Of a stretch of DNA of 64,000 nt, positions 16,594 through 26,057 are shown piece after piece. Numbering within the stretch: the stretch's first letter is position 1; every line of letters begins with the position of its first letter. The translations under genes and the position numbers were made by a program. A model generated the notes under the pieces. It saw nothing but the letters and a program-made list of their open reading frames with translations. It searched no databases and was not told the DNA's origin. This DNA is from Neorhizobium galegae bv. officinalis (GTDB lineage Bacteria; Pseudomonadota; Alphaproteobacteria; Rhizobiales; Rhizobiaceae), in assembly GCA_000985875.1 (NCBI GenBank), contig CCRI01000009.1:186001-250000 (forward strand), given 5' to 3'.

Positions 16594-18087
16594 TTAGGCA
16601 TTTGTCAGCGTTCTCCTGACCGCATCCTTCCAGCCGCGAATCTTCGCAGAACGCGTCTTTTCGTCCATCTGCGGTTCGAATCGCCGCTGCCGCGCCCAGC
16701 TTTTCGCGAACGCCTTCTGGTCGGGCCACACGCCCGCCTTCGAGCCGGCAAGCCAGGCGGCGCCAAGCGCCGTCGTCTCGAGGATGGTCGGCCGGTCGAC
16801 GGGGGCGTCGAGGAGATCGGCGAGCCGCTGCATCGTCCAGTCGGAGGCGACCATGCCGCCGTCGACACGCAGCACCGTGCTGCTGTTGGCGTTGCGCCAG
16901 TCCTTCTGCATCGCGTCGTAGAGGTCGCGGGTCTGGTAGCAGACCGCCTCCAGCGCGGCACGCGAGATTTCCGCCGGGCCGGTCGCGCGCGTCAGGCCGA
17001 ACATGGCGCCGCGCGCCTCCGCATCCCAGTAGGGCGCGCCGAGCCCGGTAAAGGCGGGCACCAGGTAAACTTCCTGCTGAGGATCGGCTTCTTCCGCCAA
17101 CTCCCCGGTTTGACTCGCTTTCTCGATGATGCCGAGCCCGTCGCGCAGCCATTGCACGGCGGCACCGGCGATGAAGATCGAACCTTCGAGCGCATAGGTC
17201 GTCTCGCCGTTCAGGCGGTAGGCAATGGTGGTCAGCAGCCGGTTCCTGGAGCGGACCATGTCGGCTCCGGTATTCAGTACTGCAAAGCAGCCGGTGCCAT
17301 AGGTGGATTTCATCATGCCCGGTTCGAAACATGCCTGGCCGATGACCGCCGCCTGCTGGTCGCCGGCAACGCCGAGGATCGGGATCGCCGCGCCGAACAG
17401 GCTTTCGTCGGTGATGCCGAAGTCGTCGGCGCAATCCTTGACCTCCGGCAGCATGGCGGCGGGAATGCGCAGGATTTCGAGAAGGTCCTCGTCCCACCGG
17501 TTGTCGGCGATGTTGTAGATAAGGGTGCGTGAGGCATTGGTCGCATCGGTGACGAAGCTTTTTCCCCCGGTCAGGCGCCAGATCAGGAACGTGTCGATCG
17601 TGCCGAAGCAGAGCTCGCCCTTGGCCGCCCTCGCCCGCGCGCCCTTCACGTTGGCGAGCATCCAGGAAAGCTTGGTGCCGGAAAAATAGGGATCGAGCAG
17701 CAGGCCGGTGCGACGGGTGAACAGCTTTTCGAGGTCCTGGCGCTTCAGCTTCTCGCAATAGCTGGCGGTGCGGCGATCCTGCCAGACGATGGCGTTGTGG
17801 ATCGGTCTGCCGCTATCGCGCTCCCAGACGACGACCGTCTCGCGCTGGTTGGTGATGCCGATCGCGGCAATCTCGGAGGCCTTGAGCTTGGCTTCCTTCA
17901 ACGCCTGCTTGACGGCCCACAGAACGGTTTCCCAGATCTCCTCCGGATCATGCTCGACCCAGCCGGATTTCGGAAAAATCTGCGTGAATTCCTTCTGGCC
18001 GATCCCGGCAATCCGCATGTCGCCGTCGAACACGATCGCCCGCGTCGAAGTCGTCCCCTGATCGATCGCCAGAACATAACCCGCCAT
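16594..18087 (-). CDS. glpK: Glycerol kinase
   Basis: 497 aa FGGY-family kinase making glycerol-3-phosphate from glycerol and ATP. The N-terminal phosphate-binding loop [15 protein letters not shown], the GITNQRET motif and the C-terminal [15 protein letters not shown] signature are complete. No glycerol transporter or glpD lies beside it in this window. The downstream AT-rich 110 bp separates it from the carboxypeptidase gene, whose promoter probably lies there. Confidence 0.96.
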   Translation of the reverse strand: MAGYVLAIDQGTTSTRAIVFDGDMRIAGIGQKEFTQIFPKSGWVEHDPEEIWETVLWAVKQALKEAKLKASEIAAIGITNQRETVVVWERDSGRPIHNAIVWQDRRTASYCEKLKRQDLEKLFTRRTGLLLDPYFSGTKLSWMLANVKGARARAAKGELCFGTIDTFLIWRLTGGKSFVTDATNASRTLIYNIADNRWDEDLLEILRIPAAMLPEVKDCADDFGITDESLFGAAIPILGVAGDQQAAVIGQACFEPGMMKSTYGTGCFAVLNTGADMVRSRNRLLTTIAYRLNGETTYALEGSIFIAGAAVQWLRDGLGIIEKASQTGELAEEADPQQEVYLVPAFTGLGAPYWDAEARGAMFGLTRATGPAEISRAALEAVCYQTRDLYDAMQKDWRNANSSTVLRVDGGMVASDWTMQRLADLLDAPVDRPTILETTALGAAWLAGSKAGVWPDQKAFAKSWARQRRFEPQMDEKTRSAKIRGWKDAVRRTLTNA

Positions 18088-18173
18088 GCCGCTCCTCCCA
18101 GTCCATGCAATGCGCCCGCACGGTTTGAGCAGAAGGAGCGGAAAGGGTCAACGGAAATGGCAGCCTTTGAAAT

Positions 18174-18198
18174 GGGGGCACGCTGTTTGCGTGCCCCC
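18174..18198 (-). terminator. Strong stem-loop between catalase and glpK
   Basis: A perfect 10-bp stem (GGGGGCACGC / GCGTGCCCCC) with a TGTTT loop lies 22 bp past the manganese catalase stop and ahead of glpK, both on the minus strand. It is probably the catalase terminator, though the T-tract is poor. Confidence 0.55.
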
Positions 18199-18219
18199 GG
18201 CAGAGGTCATCGGCAGAGG

Positions 18220-19146
18220 TCACCGCGATTTTTTGTAAAGCTTCTGGGCGATCTCGAACATCTCCTCCGGCGCGTAGTCCGGCGTGAATGCGGAGGGCAC
18301 GCCAACCAGCTGGTGGATCTTGCCGCCCTCCGGCATGCCATCGACGACTTCGAGTTCGCCGGGTGGGTCGAGCGGAAGGGCGACTTCGCCATTGCCCCAG
18401 ATGCCCGCCATTTCCTTGTAATCGCTCGGGCTGAAGGTATAGAGGCGACGATGCGAACCCTCGTCCAGATACTTCTGGCATTCGGGGATATTGCCGAGCG
18501 GGATGTTGGGGGTCGGCAGGAACTTCTTGATGTCGACGCCGGTGACCTTTTCAAGTGCCAGCGCATAGGCGTGTGCGTGGACCGAGCCACGAACGAGAAG
18601 GTAGCCGCAGACTTCGCGGCCAGTCGGATCCGAAAGCGTTTCATAGACGCGCAGCTTGTGGAGGCGGGCTCCGCATTCCAGGTGGAAATTGTGGAGCAGA
18701 TCGACCACGACATTGCCCGTCGTGGTGATAAAGTCATTGTTCCAGGACACGCCGTTGCTGTTGACCGGCATCGCGCCGCCGGCCCCGGAGAGGAAGGCGG
18801 CCGCAAGGCGAATGTCCTTCATATCCTCGAAAGGCGCTCCGGAAATGTCGCCACCGTCACCGGCATCGCCGTCGGGAATGTCAGGGCCGTTGTTGAGCAT
18901 CGCCACGCCGTTGCTGACGAGCTCGACATGGCCGAGTTCCTCGGCCGTGATGCTGGCCACGAGACTGTAGAAAGGACGCAGCTTCTCCTTGGAGCGAAAA
19001 TTGAAGCTCTGGAACATGTAGTTCCCGAGCGTGGACATTTCCCCGTATTTGCCGCCCAGAAGCTCCTGGAGGGCAGCGGCCGCATTGGGATCGGCCCGCT
19101 TGGGCGCAGGAAGCTCCGCCTGCAGCTTGTCGACGCGCATGAACAT
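18220..19146 (-). CDS. Manganese (non-haem) catalase
   Basis: 308 aa dimanganese catalase that dismutates hydrogen peroxide. Metal-ligand motifs are visible: GEMSTL (Glu36), AEELGH (Glu69/70, His73), and HNFHLECGARLH with RGSVHAHA further on. ATG 19144-19146 (MFMRVDKLQ) follows AAAGGA; the open frame extends upstream only by reading through noncoding sequence. It is a monocistronic gene with a strong hairpin after it, probably part of oxidative or stationary-phase stress defence. Confidence 0.93.
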   Translation of the reverse strand: MFMRVDKLQAELPAPKRADPNAAAALQELLGGKYGEMSTLGNYMFQSFNFRSKEKLRPFYSLVASITAEELGHVELVSNGVAMLNNGPDIPDGDAGDGGDISGAPFEDMKDIRLAAAFLSGAGGAMPVNSNGVSWNNDFITTTGNVVVDLLHNFHLECGARLHKLRVYETLSDPTGREVCGYLLVRGSVHAHAYALALEKVTGVDIKKFLPTPNIPLGNIPECQKYLDEGSHRRLYTFSPSDYKEMAGIWGNGEVALPLDPPGELEVVDGMPEGGKIHQLVGVPSAFTPDYAPEEMFEIAQKLYKKSR

Positions 19147-19357
19147 TGAGTAGTCCTTTCGTTGGAAGATATTGCCGAACCGGGCGCTTGCTCGAATGTT
19201 CCCCGCCATCTCAACGAAAGGCTGCTTTGGCCCGCAAGGCTCTCGGGACGGTCGACGATGCCGATTGCCATCCCGCGGAATTTGCGCATAACCTGCCGTG
19301 ATCATCGCGGCGCACAAGAACGCCGCCCGAGAAGGTTGGATCGCAGGGAGATTGGGC

Positions 19358-20134
19358 ATGAGCAGAACCGTCGTCGTCACCGGCTCCACGAGCGGCATCG
19401 GGCTCGGCGTTGCAAAGGCATTCGCGGCCGAGGGCGCCAATGTGATCATCAACGGTTTCGGACCGGCCGACGCGATCGAGGCCGCCCGCCGCGAGCTTGA
19501 TGCGCGGGGGACGGGCACGGTGCTTTATCATGGCGCCGACATGACAAGGCCCGCCGAGATCGAGGACCTCATCGCAACCGCGGTCAAGAATTTTGGCACG
19601 ATCGACGTTCTGGTCAACAATGCCGGCATCCAGCATGTGGCGAAGATCGAGGAGTTCCCGCCGGAAAAATGGGACCAGCTGATCGCCATCCTGCTGACAT
19701 CGGCCTTCCACACCATGCGCCATACGATCCCGCTAATGAAAGCGGCTGGTAAAGGCCGCATCATCAACGTCGCGTCCGCCCATGCGCTGGTCGCCTCACC
19801 GTTCAAATCCGCCTATGTGGCTGCCAAACATGGTATTTTGGGCCTAACCAAAACGGCGGCCTTGGAACTTGCGGAATTCGGGATTACCGTGAATGCGATA
19901 TGTCCGGGCTACGTGCTGACGCCGCTGGTCGAAAAGCAGATCCCCGACACCGCCCGCGAGCGCGGCATCACCGAGGATCAGGTAAAGACCGAGGTGATGT
20001 TGAAGCTGCAGGCAACCAAGGAATTCGTTTCGATCGAAGAAGTCGCGCAGGCCGCAATCTATCTCGCCAGCGATGCGGCGAGGAGCATTACCGGCACGCA
20101 TATCTCGATAGACGGCGGCTGGACCGCGCAATAG
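19358..20134 (+). CDS. bdhA: D-3-hydroxybutyrate dehydrogenase (SDR)
   Basis: 258 aa short-chain dehydrogenase: the NAD-binding TGSTSGIG motif, the NNAG motif, catalytic Ser in VASAHALVASPF, and YVAAKHG (Tyr/Lys). The ASPFKSAYVAAKHG stretch and the TPLVEKQIPD loop are characteristic of 3-hydroxybutyrate dehydrogenases, which convert 3-hydroxybutyrate to acetoacetate in the polyhydroxybutyrate cycle. AGGGAGA precedes ATG 19358. It is divergent from the catalase gene. Confidence 0.9.
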   Translation: MSRTVVVTGSTSGIGLGVAKAFAAEGANVIINGFGPADAIEAARRELDARGTGTVLYHGADMTRPAEIEDLIATAVKNFGTIDVLVNNAGIQHVAKIEEFPPEKWDQLIAILLTSAFHTMRHTIPLMKAAGKGRIINVASAHALVASPFKSAYVAAKHGILGLTKTAALELAEFGITVNAICPGYVLTPLVEKQIPDTARERGITEDQVKTEVMLKLQATKEFVSIEEVAQAAIYLASDAARSITGTHISIDGGWTAQ

Positions 20135-20142
20135 AATACCTT

Positions 20143-20257
20143 CCTCATTCCTGTGCTCGTCACAGGAACCCAGCCAGCCCAAGTCCTTGGGCTGAAAAGG
20201 GTCTCCGACCCGACAGACGTCGGTCACTGGATTCCTGTGACAAGCACAGGAATGAGG
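20143..20257. repeat. 115-bp MITE-like hairpin element
   Basis: 26-bp terminal inverted repeats at 20143-20168 and 20232-20257 differ at one position. The interior holds two smaller inverted repeats (CCCAAGTCCTTGGG and a GACAGACGTC region). There is no coding capacity. It sits between bdhA and xdhA and belongs to a different family from the G/C-rich repeats elsewhere in the window. Confidence 0.7.
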
Positions 20258-20340
20258 ATAGGAGATACTTCCGCCAACCTGGCAAGGCAGTCAGGGGGCA
20301 CCCGTAATATGGAGCCGGCAACGGCGGACGAAGGAGAGAA

Positions 20341-21813
20341 ATGAGCGAAGCCATCCGCTTCATCGTGAATGGAGAAGAGGTCACCCTTGGAGATTTCGGA
20401 CCAACGGAAACCCTTCTCGACTATCTTCGCCTGAGGCGGCGGCTGACAGGTACCAAGGAAGGCTGTGCGGAAGGCGACTGCGGCGCCTGCACGGTGCTGA
20501 TCGGGCGATTGACGGAACACGGCCTGCGCTACGAAAGCGTCAACGCCTGCATCCGGTTCTTAGGCTCCCTGCACGGCACCCATGTGGTGACCGTCGAGCA
20601 CCTGGCCGGCCGGGACGGAGCGCTGCATCCGGTGCAGCAGGCGATGGTCGATTTCCACGGCTCGCAATGCGGCTTCTGCACCCCCGGCTTCATCATGTCC
20701 CTTTACGGCCTGTGGCTCTCCAACGGCACGCCGACGCGCGCCGATATCGAAAGCGCGCTGCAGGGCAATCTCTGTCGCTGCACCGGCTACGAGCCGATCG
20801 TCAAGGCGGCCGAGCATATCTCCATCAACCGGCCGAGCTCGCTCTTCGACCCGCTGGAAAGCGAGCGCATCCAGGTCATGGCGAAACTCTGGGGCATCCA
20901 TTCCGGCAACGACACGATCGTCATCGAGAAGGATGGCGCCCGCTCGATCGTCCCGGCATCCGTCGCAGTCTTTGCCGATATCCTCGCCGACGAACCTGAG
21001 GCGACGATCGTCGCCGGCGCGACCGATGTCGGGCTATGGGTCACCAAGCAGATGCGGCTCCTGAACCCGGTGATCTTCATCAACCACCTGACCGAACTGC
21101 AGTCGATTACGGCGGACGAGACCGGCATCTCCATCGGCGCCGGCGTCAGCTATAGCCAGGCTTTCGACGTGCTCCGCGACGAAATCCCGTCGCTCGGCCG
21201 GCTGATCGACCGGATCGGCGGCCAGCAGGTGCGCAACATGGGCACGATCGGCGGCAATATCGCCAACGGTTCGCCGATCGGCGACACGCCGCCGCCTTTG
21301 ATCGCGCTCGGCGCCGAACTGACGCTGCGCTCCCATTCCGGCCGCCGGACGATCCCGCTCGAGGATTATTTCCTCGCCTACGGCAAGCAGGACCGGCTGC
21401 CGACCGAATTCGTCGAGAAGGTTTTCGTGCCGCGCCCGGCGGAAGGAAGCCATTTCGCCGTCTACAAGATCTCAAAACGCCGCGACGAGGACATCTCGGC
21501 GCTCTGCGGCGCCTTCCACCTGGTGCTCGACGCCGACGGCAAGGTCGAGACCATCCGCATCGCCTTCGGCGGCATGGCGGCGACCCCGAAACGGGCCAAA
21601 CACGTCGAGGACGCGCTTCTCGGCGAGGTCTGGAGCTGGGCCACCGTCTCCGGCGTGCGCGACGCGTTCGCGGAGGATTACCAGCCCCTCACCGACTGGC
21701 GGGCGACCGCTGAGTACCGCAGCCTGACGGCCAAGAACCTGCTCACCCGCTTCTTCCTGGAAACCGCCGGCGCGCCTGCTGAGCTGCGCCGGTTCGAGCT
21801 GGAGGAGGCGTGA
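20341..21813 (+). CDS. xdhA: Xanthine dehydrogenase, small (FeS/FAD) subunit
   Basis: 490 aa. A 2Fe-2S ferredoxin domain (about 1-90, CAEGDCGACTVL) is followed by a second 2Fe-2S helical domain (about 95-170, CGFCTPGF and CRCTGY), then an FAD-binding domain (about 200-370, ATIVAGATDVG and NMGTIGGNIANGSPIGD) and a CO-dehydrogenase flavoprotein C-terminal domain. It passes electrons from the molybdenum subunit to NAD. It heads the xdhA-xdhB-DUF559-xdhC gene set; GAAGGAGAG lies just before the start. Confidence 0.96.
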   Translation: MSEAIRFIVNGEEVTLGDFGPTETLLDYLRLRRRLTGTKEGCAEGDCGACTVLIGRLTEHGLRYESVNACIRFLGSLHGTHVVTVEHLAGRDGALHPVQQAMVDFHGSQCGFCTPGFIMSLYGLWLSNGTPTRADIESALQGNLCRCTGYEPIVKAAEHISINRPSSLFDPLESERIQVMAKLWGIHSGNDTIVIEKDGARSIVPASVAVFADILADEPEATIVAGATDVGLWVTKQMRLLNPVIFINHLTELQSITADETGISIGAGVSYSQAFDVLRDEIPSLGRLIDRIGGQQVRNMGTIGGNIANGSPIGDTPPPLIALGAELTLRSHSGRRTIPLEDYFLAYGKQDRLPTEFVEKVFVPRPAEGSHFAVYKISKRRDEDISALCGAFHLVLDADGKVETIRIAFGGMAATPKRAKHVEDALLGEVWSWATVSGVRDAFAEDYQPLTDWRATAEYRSLTAKNLLTRFFLETAGAPAELRRFELEEA

Positions 21814-21827
21814 TGGTGGTGGTAAGC

Positions 21828-21967
21828 AAAAAGACCCCTTCTGGCCTGCCGGCCATCTCCCCCACAAGGGGGGAGAAGACTCGTGGCACCGTCTTGCCTC
21901 AATCCCAAAGGACGAGCGTGGCACCAAAGCCCCTCCCCCTTGTGGGGAGGGGTTGGGGAGGGGTCTT
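21828..21967. repeat. Palindromic repeat between xdhA and xdhB
   Basis: This carries the same GACCCCTYCTGGCCTGCCGGCC-type arm as the 65-287 element at its left end, and an inverted CCCCTTGTGGGGAGG arm followed by GGGGAGGGGTC at its right end. It fills most of the 180-bp gap between two genes that must be expressed together, so it will be transcribed and fold in the mRNA. Confidence 0.7.
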
Positions 21968-21994
21968 GCCCCTCAGCGCAGGAGGCCTCCGCTG

Positions 21995-24331
21995 ATGGAC
22001 AAGACCACGTTCGACAACAAGCCGATCATCAACGGCCGCATGCACGTCTCGCTGAAACATGATTCAGCACATAAGCACGTCACCGGAACCGCCGAATATA
22101 TCGACGATATTCCCGAACCCGCAGGTACGCTGCACGGCGGGCTCGGGCTTGCCGACCGGGCGCATGCGGAAATCGTCTCGGTCGATCTTTCGGCCGTGAA
22201 GACCGCACCCGGCGTCGTCTGGGTGATCACCGCGGAAGACATTCCGGGCTTCAACGACGTCGCCTCGACCGGCCAGCATGACGAGCCGCTGCTCGCCACC
22301 ACCAACGTCCAGTTCCACGGCCAGATCATCTTTGCGGTCATCGCCGAGACCCGCGACCAGGCCCGCCGCGCCGCAAAACTGGCAAAGATCGAATACCGCG
22401 ACCTGCCGCACTGGACCGATATCGACAGCGCCCGCGAAAACGACGCGCCTTACGTCGTAGAGCCGATGACGCTGAAGCGCGGCGAGCCGGAAACGGAGAT
22501 CGAAAACGCGCCCCTGCGCGTCCAGAACCACATGTATATCGGCGGCCAGGAGCATTTCTACCTGGAAAGCCATATCGCGCTCGCCGTCCCCGGCGAGGAC
22601 GACGAGGTGATCGTCTGGTCCTCCACCCAGCATCCGAGCGAAATTCAGCACATGGTGGCGCATGTGCTCGGCGTGGCCAACAATGCGGTGACCGTCCAGA
22701 CCCGCCGCATGGGCGGCGGTTTCGGCGGCAAGGAAACGCAGGGCAACCAGTTCGCGGCGCTTGCGGCGGTGGCCGCCAAGAAGCTGAAGCGGGCGGTGAA
22801 ATTTCGCCCCGACCGCGACGAGGACATGTCGATCACCGGCAAGCGCCACGATTTCCGCGTCGACTACGATGTCGCCTTCGACGAGGAAGGCCGCATCCAT
22901 GCGGTCGACGCGATCTATGCGGCGCGCTGCGGGTTCTCCGCCGACCTCTCCGGCCCGGTCACCGACCGCGCCCTCTTCCATGCGGATTCCAGCTATTTCT
23001 ATCCGCATGTGCGCCTGACCTCGCAGCCGCTGAAAACCCATACGGTCTCCAACACCGCTTTCCGCGGTTTCGGCGGGCCGCAGGGCATGCTCGGCGGCGA
23101 GCGCATCATCGAGGAGATCGCCTATGCGGTCGGCAAGGATCCTCTCGACATCCGCAAGCTGAATTTCTACGGCCAGCGCGGCTCCAACCGGACGATGACG
23201 CCCTATCACCAGGACGTCGAGGACAACATTATCGCCCGAATCGTCGACGAGCTGGAAACATCGTCGGACTACCAGGCCCGCCGGCAGGCGATCCTGGAGT
23301 TCAATTCGCACAGCCCGGTGATCCGCAAGGGCATCGCGCTGACGCCGGTGAAGTTCGGCATATCCTTCACCATGACCGCCTATAACCAGGCGGGCGCGCT
23401 GGTGCATATCTACAATGACGGCTCGATCCACCTGAACCACGGCGGCACCGAAATGGGCCAGGGCCTCTATACCAAGGTGGCGCAGGTGGTGGCCGATACG
23501 TTCCAGGTCGATATCGACCGGGTGAAGATCACCGCGACGACGACCGGCAAGGTGCCGAACACCTCCGCGACCGCCGCCTCGTCCGGCACCGATTTGAACG
23601 GCATGGCGGCCTATGACGCGGCCCGCCAGATCAAGGAACGGCTGATCGATTTTGCCATGCGGCAATGGAAGGTCGGCCGCGACAAGGTGGAGTTCCTGCC
23701 CAACCGGCTGCGCATCGGCGGCGAGATCGTGCCCTTCGACACGTTCATCCGGGCCGCCTATTACGACCGCGTGCAGCTCTCGGCCGCCGGCTTCTACAAG
23801 ACGCCGCGCATCCACTGGGACCGCAAGGCGGGCCGCGGCCGGCCGTTCTACTACTTCGCCTATGGCGCCGCAGTGTCGGAAGTCTCGATCGACACGCTGA
23901 CCGGCGAATACCTGGTCGACCGCACCGACATCCTCCACGACGTCGGCAAGTCGCTGAACCCGGCGATCGACATCGGCCAGGTGGAAGGCGCCTTCGTGCA
24001 GGGCATGGGCTGGCTGACCACCGAGGAACTGTGGTGGGACGACAAGGGGCGCCTGCGCACCCACGCGCCCTCGACCTACAAGATCCCGCTTGCCTCCGAC
24101 CGGCCGAAGATTTTTAACGTGCAACTCGCCGAATGGGCCGAAAACGCCGAACCCACCATCGGCCGCTCCAAGGCCGTCGGCGAACCGCCCTTCATGCTGG
24201 CGATCTCGGTGCTGGAAGCGCTGTCGATGGCGGTGGCGAGCGTGGCGGATTATGCGGTCTGCCCGAGGCTCGACGCGCCGGCGACGCCGGAACGGGTGCT
24301 GATGGCGGTCGAGCGGCTGAAGGCGATGTGA
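21995..24331 (+). CDS. xdhB: Xanthine dehydrogenase, large molybdopterin-binding subunit
   Basis: 778 aa molybdenum subunit that hydroxylates hypoxanthine/xanthine to urate. Seen: the N-terminal GTAEYIDDIPEP domain, molybdopterin contacts GGGFGGKETQ (about 240-250) and RGFGGPQGM (about 360), GTEMGQGLYTKV, and the C-terminal VGEPPFMLAISV with its catalytic Glu. ATG 21995 follows CAGGAGG; the longer frame translates repeat sequence. It works with XdhA; XdhC inserts the sulfurated cofactor. Confidence 0.96.
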   Translation: MDKTTFDNKPIINGRMHVSLKHDSAHKHVTGTAEYIDDIPEPAGTLHGGLGLADRAHAEIVSVDLSAVKTAPGVVWVITAEDIPGFNDVASTGQHDEPLLATTNVQFHGQIIFAVIAETRDQARRAAKLAKIEYRDLPHWTDIDSARENDAPYVVEPMTLKRGEPETEIENAPLRVQNHMYIGGQEHFYLESHIALAVPGEDDEVIVWSSTQHPSEIQHMVAHVLGVANNAVTVQTRRMGGGFGGKETQGNQFAALAAVAAKKLKRAVKFRPDRDEDMSITGKRHDFRVDYDVAFDEEGRIHAVDAIYAARCGFSADLSGPVTDRALFHADSSYFYPHVRLTSQPLKTHTVSNTAFRGFGGPQGMLGGERIIEEIAYAVGKDPLDIRKLNFYGQRGSNRTMTPYHQDVEDNIIARIVDELETSSDYQARRQAILEFNSHSPVIRKGIALTPVKFGISFTMTAYNQAGALVHIYNDGSIHLNHGGTEMGQGLYTKVAQVVADTFQVDIDRVKITATTTGKVPNTSATAASSGTDLNGMAAYDAARQIKERLIDFAMRQWKVGRDKVEFLPNRLRIGGEIVPFDTFIRAAYYDRVQLSAAGFYKTPRIHWDRKAGRGRPFYYFAYGAAVSEVSIDTLTGEYLVDRTDILHDVGKSLNPAIDIGQVEGAFVQGMGWLTTEELWWDDKGRLRTHAPSTYKIPLASDRPKIFNVQLAEWAENAEPTIGRSKAVGEPPFMLAISVLEALSMAVASVADYAVCPRLDAPATPERVLMAVERLKAM

Positions 24332-24341
24332 TGGAGCGCGC

Positions 24342-24713
24342 ATGCCGCATTTCCATGTCCGCGACGCCAATCGGAAAAACGCCCGGAACATGCGCCGGGC
24401 GTTGACCGAGGCGGAGCTGAAATTCTGGAACTCGGTCCGCGCCCATCGCCTCATGGGGATTGGCTTCCGGCGGCAGATGCCGATCGCCGGCTATATCGTC
24501 GATTTTGCCTGCCCGGAGCATAAGTTGATCATCGAGGTCGATGGTGCGAGCCATTCATTCGACCAGAACATCCGCCGGGATTCGGCAAGGGATGAGAAAC
24601 TGGCAGCGCTTGGCTGGCAGGTGATAAGATTTACCAATGACGAGGTGTACGGCCATATCGACGATGTGTGCATGCACCTTCTGCGGATTATCGGGATCGA
24701 GCGCTTTGCGTAG
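24342..24713 (+). CDS. DUF559 endonuclease-like protein
   Basis: 123 aa restriction-endonuclease-like fold related to very-short-patch repair enzymes: RALTEAELKFWNSVR, FRRQMPIAGYIVDFAC and IIEVDGASHS, with the Asp (VDFAC) and Glu-x-Asp (EVDG) positions of the PD-(D/E)xK-like core present. It lies 10 bp after xdhB and before xdhC, so it is transcribed with the xanthine dehydrogenase genes although it has no known part in that pathway. Bordered downstream by a repeat. Confidence 0.85.
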   Translation: MPHFHVRDANRKNARNMRRALTEAELKFWNSVRAHRLMGIGFRRQMPIAGYIVDFACPEHKLIIEVDGASHSFDQNIRRDSARDEKLAALGWQVIRFTNDEVYGHIDDVCMHLLRIIGIERFA

Positions 24714-24721
24714 ATGTTGCT

Positions 24722-24900
24722 ACCCCCCTCTGTCCTGCCGGACATCTCCCCCTCAAGGGGGGAGATCGGATGTGGCGCGGCCCCACTCCCTCTCGGGGGA
24801 AGTGGCTCACGTCGCAGATGAGGCTGAGGGCCGGGCAAGATACCACGTCTTGCCGATCTCCCCCCTTGAGGGGGAGATGTCCGGCAGGACAGAGGGGGGT
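24722..24900. repeat. Palindromic repeat between the DUF559 gene and xdhC
   Basis: Long inverted ends (about 24722-24768 and 24855-24900), each carrying CTGCCGGACATCTCCCC and a CTCAAGGGGGGAG hairpin, flank about 85 bp. It ends 5 bp before the xdhC start codon, so the hairpin arm covers the place where a ribosome binding site would be; translation of xdhC may be affected. Confidence 0.75.
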
Positions 24901-24905
24901 GCCTA

Positions 24906-25739
24906 GTGAGCGACCTCTCCTTCCCCACCTTCATCACCACCCACCCACGCACCATCCTCGTCGAACTCCGCGAAGCGAAAGGCTCTACCCCCCGCGAGGC
25001 CGGCACATTCATGCTGGTTGCGACCAAAGCGATCTGGGGGACGATCGGCGGGGGGCAGTTCGAATATATGGCGATCGACAATGCCCGGGCGATGCTGTCG
25101 GGCGGTGGCGAGGCGGTGATGGATATTCCGCTCGGGCCGGAGATCGGCCAGTGCTGCGGCGGCCATACCCGGCTTGCGTTCTGGCCGTTGACGCCGGAGC
25201 TTGCCGAGACGCTGGAACGGCGCCTGCGCGACGAGGAGGATGAGCGGCCGGCGGTGACCCTGTTCGGATCGGGTCATGTCGGCCAGGCGCTCGCAAGGGC
25301 ACTGGCTCCCCTGCCCTTTGCGGTGACCGTCGTCGAGACCCGCCCCGAGGCATTGGAAGACTTACCCGAGGATGCGAGAAAGCATCTGACCGCCATGCCG
25401 GAAGCCTTCGTGGATAAAATCCCGGCCGGCGGCGCGGCGATCATCCTCACTCATGACCATGCGCTGGATTTCCTGATTGCCCAGCGTGCGTTGGCGCGTA
25501 CCGATCTTGCCTATGTCGGCATGATCGGCTCGCGGACCAAACGCGCCACCTTCGCCAACTGGCTGAAGCGAGAGGGCGGCGGCGATGACATGCTCTCCCG
25601 TCTCGTACTGCCGATCGGCGGCACGACAGTCAGGGACAAACGCCCGGCCGTGATCGCTGCCCTCGTCGCCGCCGAACTTCTAGAAACCTATGCGGCCCGG
25701 CAGGCGCGGACCTCAAAGCGGCAGATCCCGACCGCCTGA
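24906..25739 (+). CDS. xdhC: Xanthine dehydrogenase accessory protein XdhC
   Basis: 277 aa. XdhC N-terminal domain (ILVELREAKGSTPREAGTFM, GTIGGGQFE, QCCGGHT) and a Rossmann C-terminal domain (FGSGHVGQALARAL; MIGSRTKRA). It binds the molybdenum cofactor and helps its sulfuration before insertion into XdhB. The start appears to be GTG 24906, immediately after the repeat, with the purine-rich repeat end serving as the only upstream Shine-Dalgarno candidate. Confidence 0.93.
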   Translation: MSDLSFPTFITTHPRTILVELREAKGSTPREAGTFMLVATKAIWGTIGGGQFEYMAIDNARAMLSGGGEAVMDIPLGPEIGQCCGGHTRLAFWPLTPELAETLERRLRDEEDERPAVTLFGSGHVGQALARALAPLPFAVTVVETRPEALEDLPEDARKHLTAMPEAFVDKIPAGGAAIILTHDHALDFLIAQRALARTDLAYVGMIGSRTKRATFANWLKREGGGDDMLSRLVLPIGGTTVRDKRPAVIAALVAAELLETYAARQARTSKRQIPTA

Positions 25740-25946
25740 GCGCCGTTTCCCGTCCCAGAATGCCGCCTCGCGGCTCTGCGGTCCGGCTTCCGGGAGCGCG
25801 AGATCACTGCGCAGGTCGTCCGGCAGCGCCGGTATGTGTCGGCTACCGGGTCGCAGGAGCCGGTGGAAGAAGCGGCGCATCTGCCGCCACGCCAGAACCG
25901 GACGGGAGGGTTTCAAAGGCAAGGAATCGGCGCTTGCGGACAGCAT
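25713..25946 (-). CDS. Small DUF1127 (YjiS)-like protein
   Basis: 77 aa. An Arg-rich helix (LAWRQMRRFFHRLLRPG) is followed by LPDDLRSDLALPEAG, a degenerate version of the DUF1127 'L..D.GL' motif. GGAG lies 5 nt before ATG 25944-25946. It is divergent from a LysR gene and convergent with xdhC, overlapping its end by 27 bp. A similar gene/regulator pair occurs at 27466-28707. DUF1127 proteins are often RNA-binding or metabolic regulators in rhizobia. Confidence 0.5.
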   Translation of the reverse strand: MLSASADSLPLKPSRPVLAWRQMRRFFHRLLRPGSRHIPALPDDLRSDLALPEAGPQSREAAFWDGKRRSGGRDLPL

Positions 25947-26015
25947 GGTTGCTCCACATCGACAGGAAGAGATTGTTTGGTTGCAACCATCAATGAGGCC
26001 GATTGCCGGGGAATT

Positions 26016-26057
26016 CCAATTCAAATACAGTCGGTCGCGATCAAGAGAACTTATCGA
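26016..26057 (+). promoter_or_regulatory. Conserved 41-nt leader of LysR copy 1
   Basis: The 41 nt before ATG 26057 start CCAAT and end GATCAAGAGAACTTATC plus one base. The same length and same end sequence precede the second LysR gene (27770-27810). The shared block probably includes the ribosome binding region (AAGAGA) and an autoregulatory site. Confidence 0.5.

Noticed and set aside
16484..17758. Long minus-strand frame making an 852-codon fusion with the carboxypeptidase
   Set aside because: The upstream part is an out-of-frame reading of glpK; the signal peptide and ribosome site place the true start at 16483.
20143..20257. Riboswitch or terminator after bdhA
   Set aside because: The long near-perfect terminal repeats and nested hairpins without a T-run fit a repeat element better.
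22064..24454. 796-codon minus-strand frame opposite xdhB
   Set aside because: Antisense shadow of a well-conserved molybdenum enzyme, rich in His/Arg/Asp with no domain pattern.
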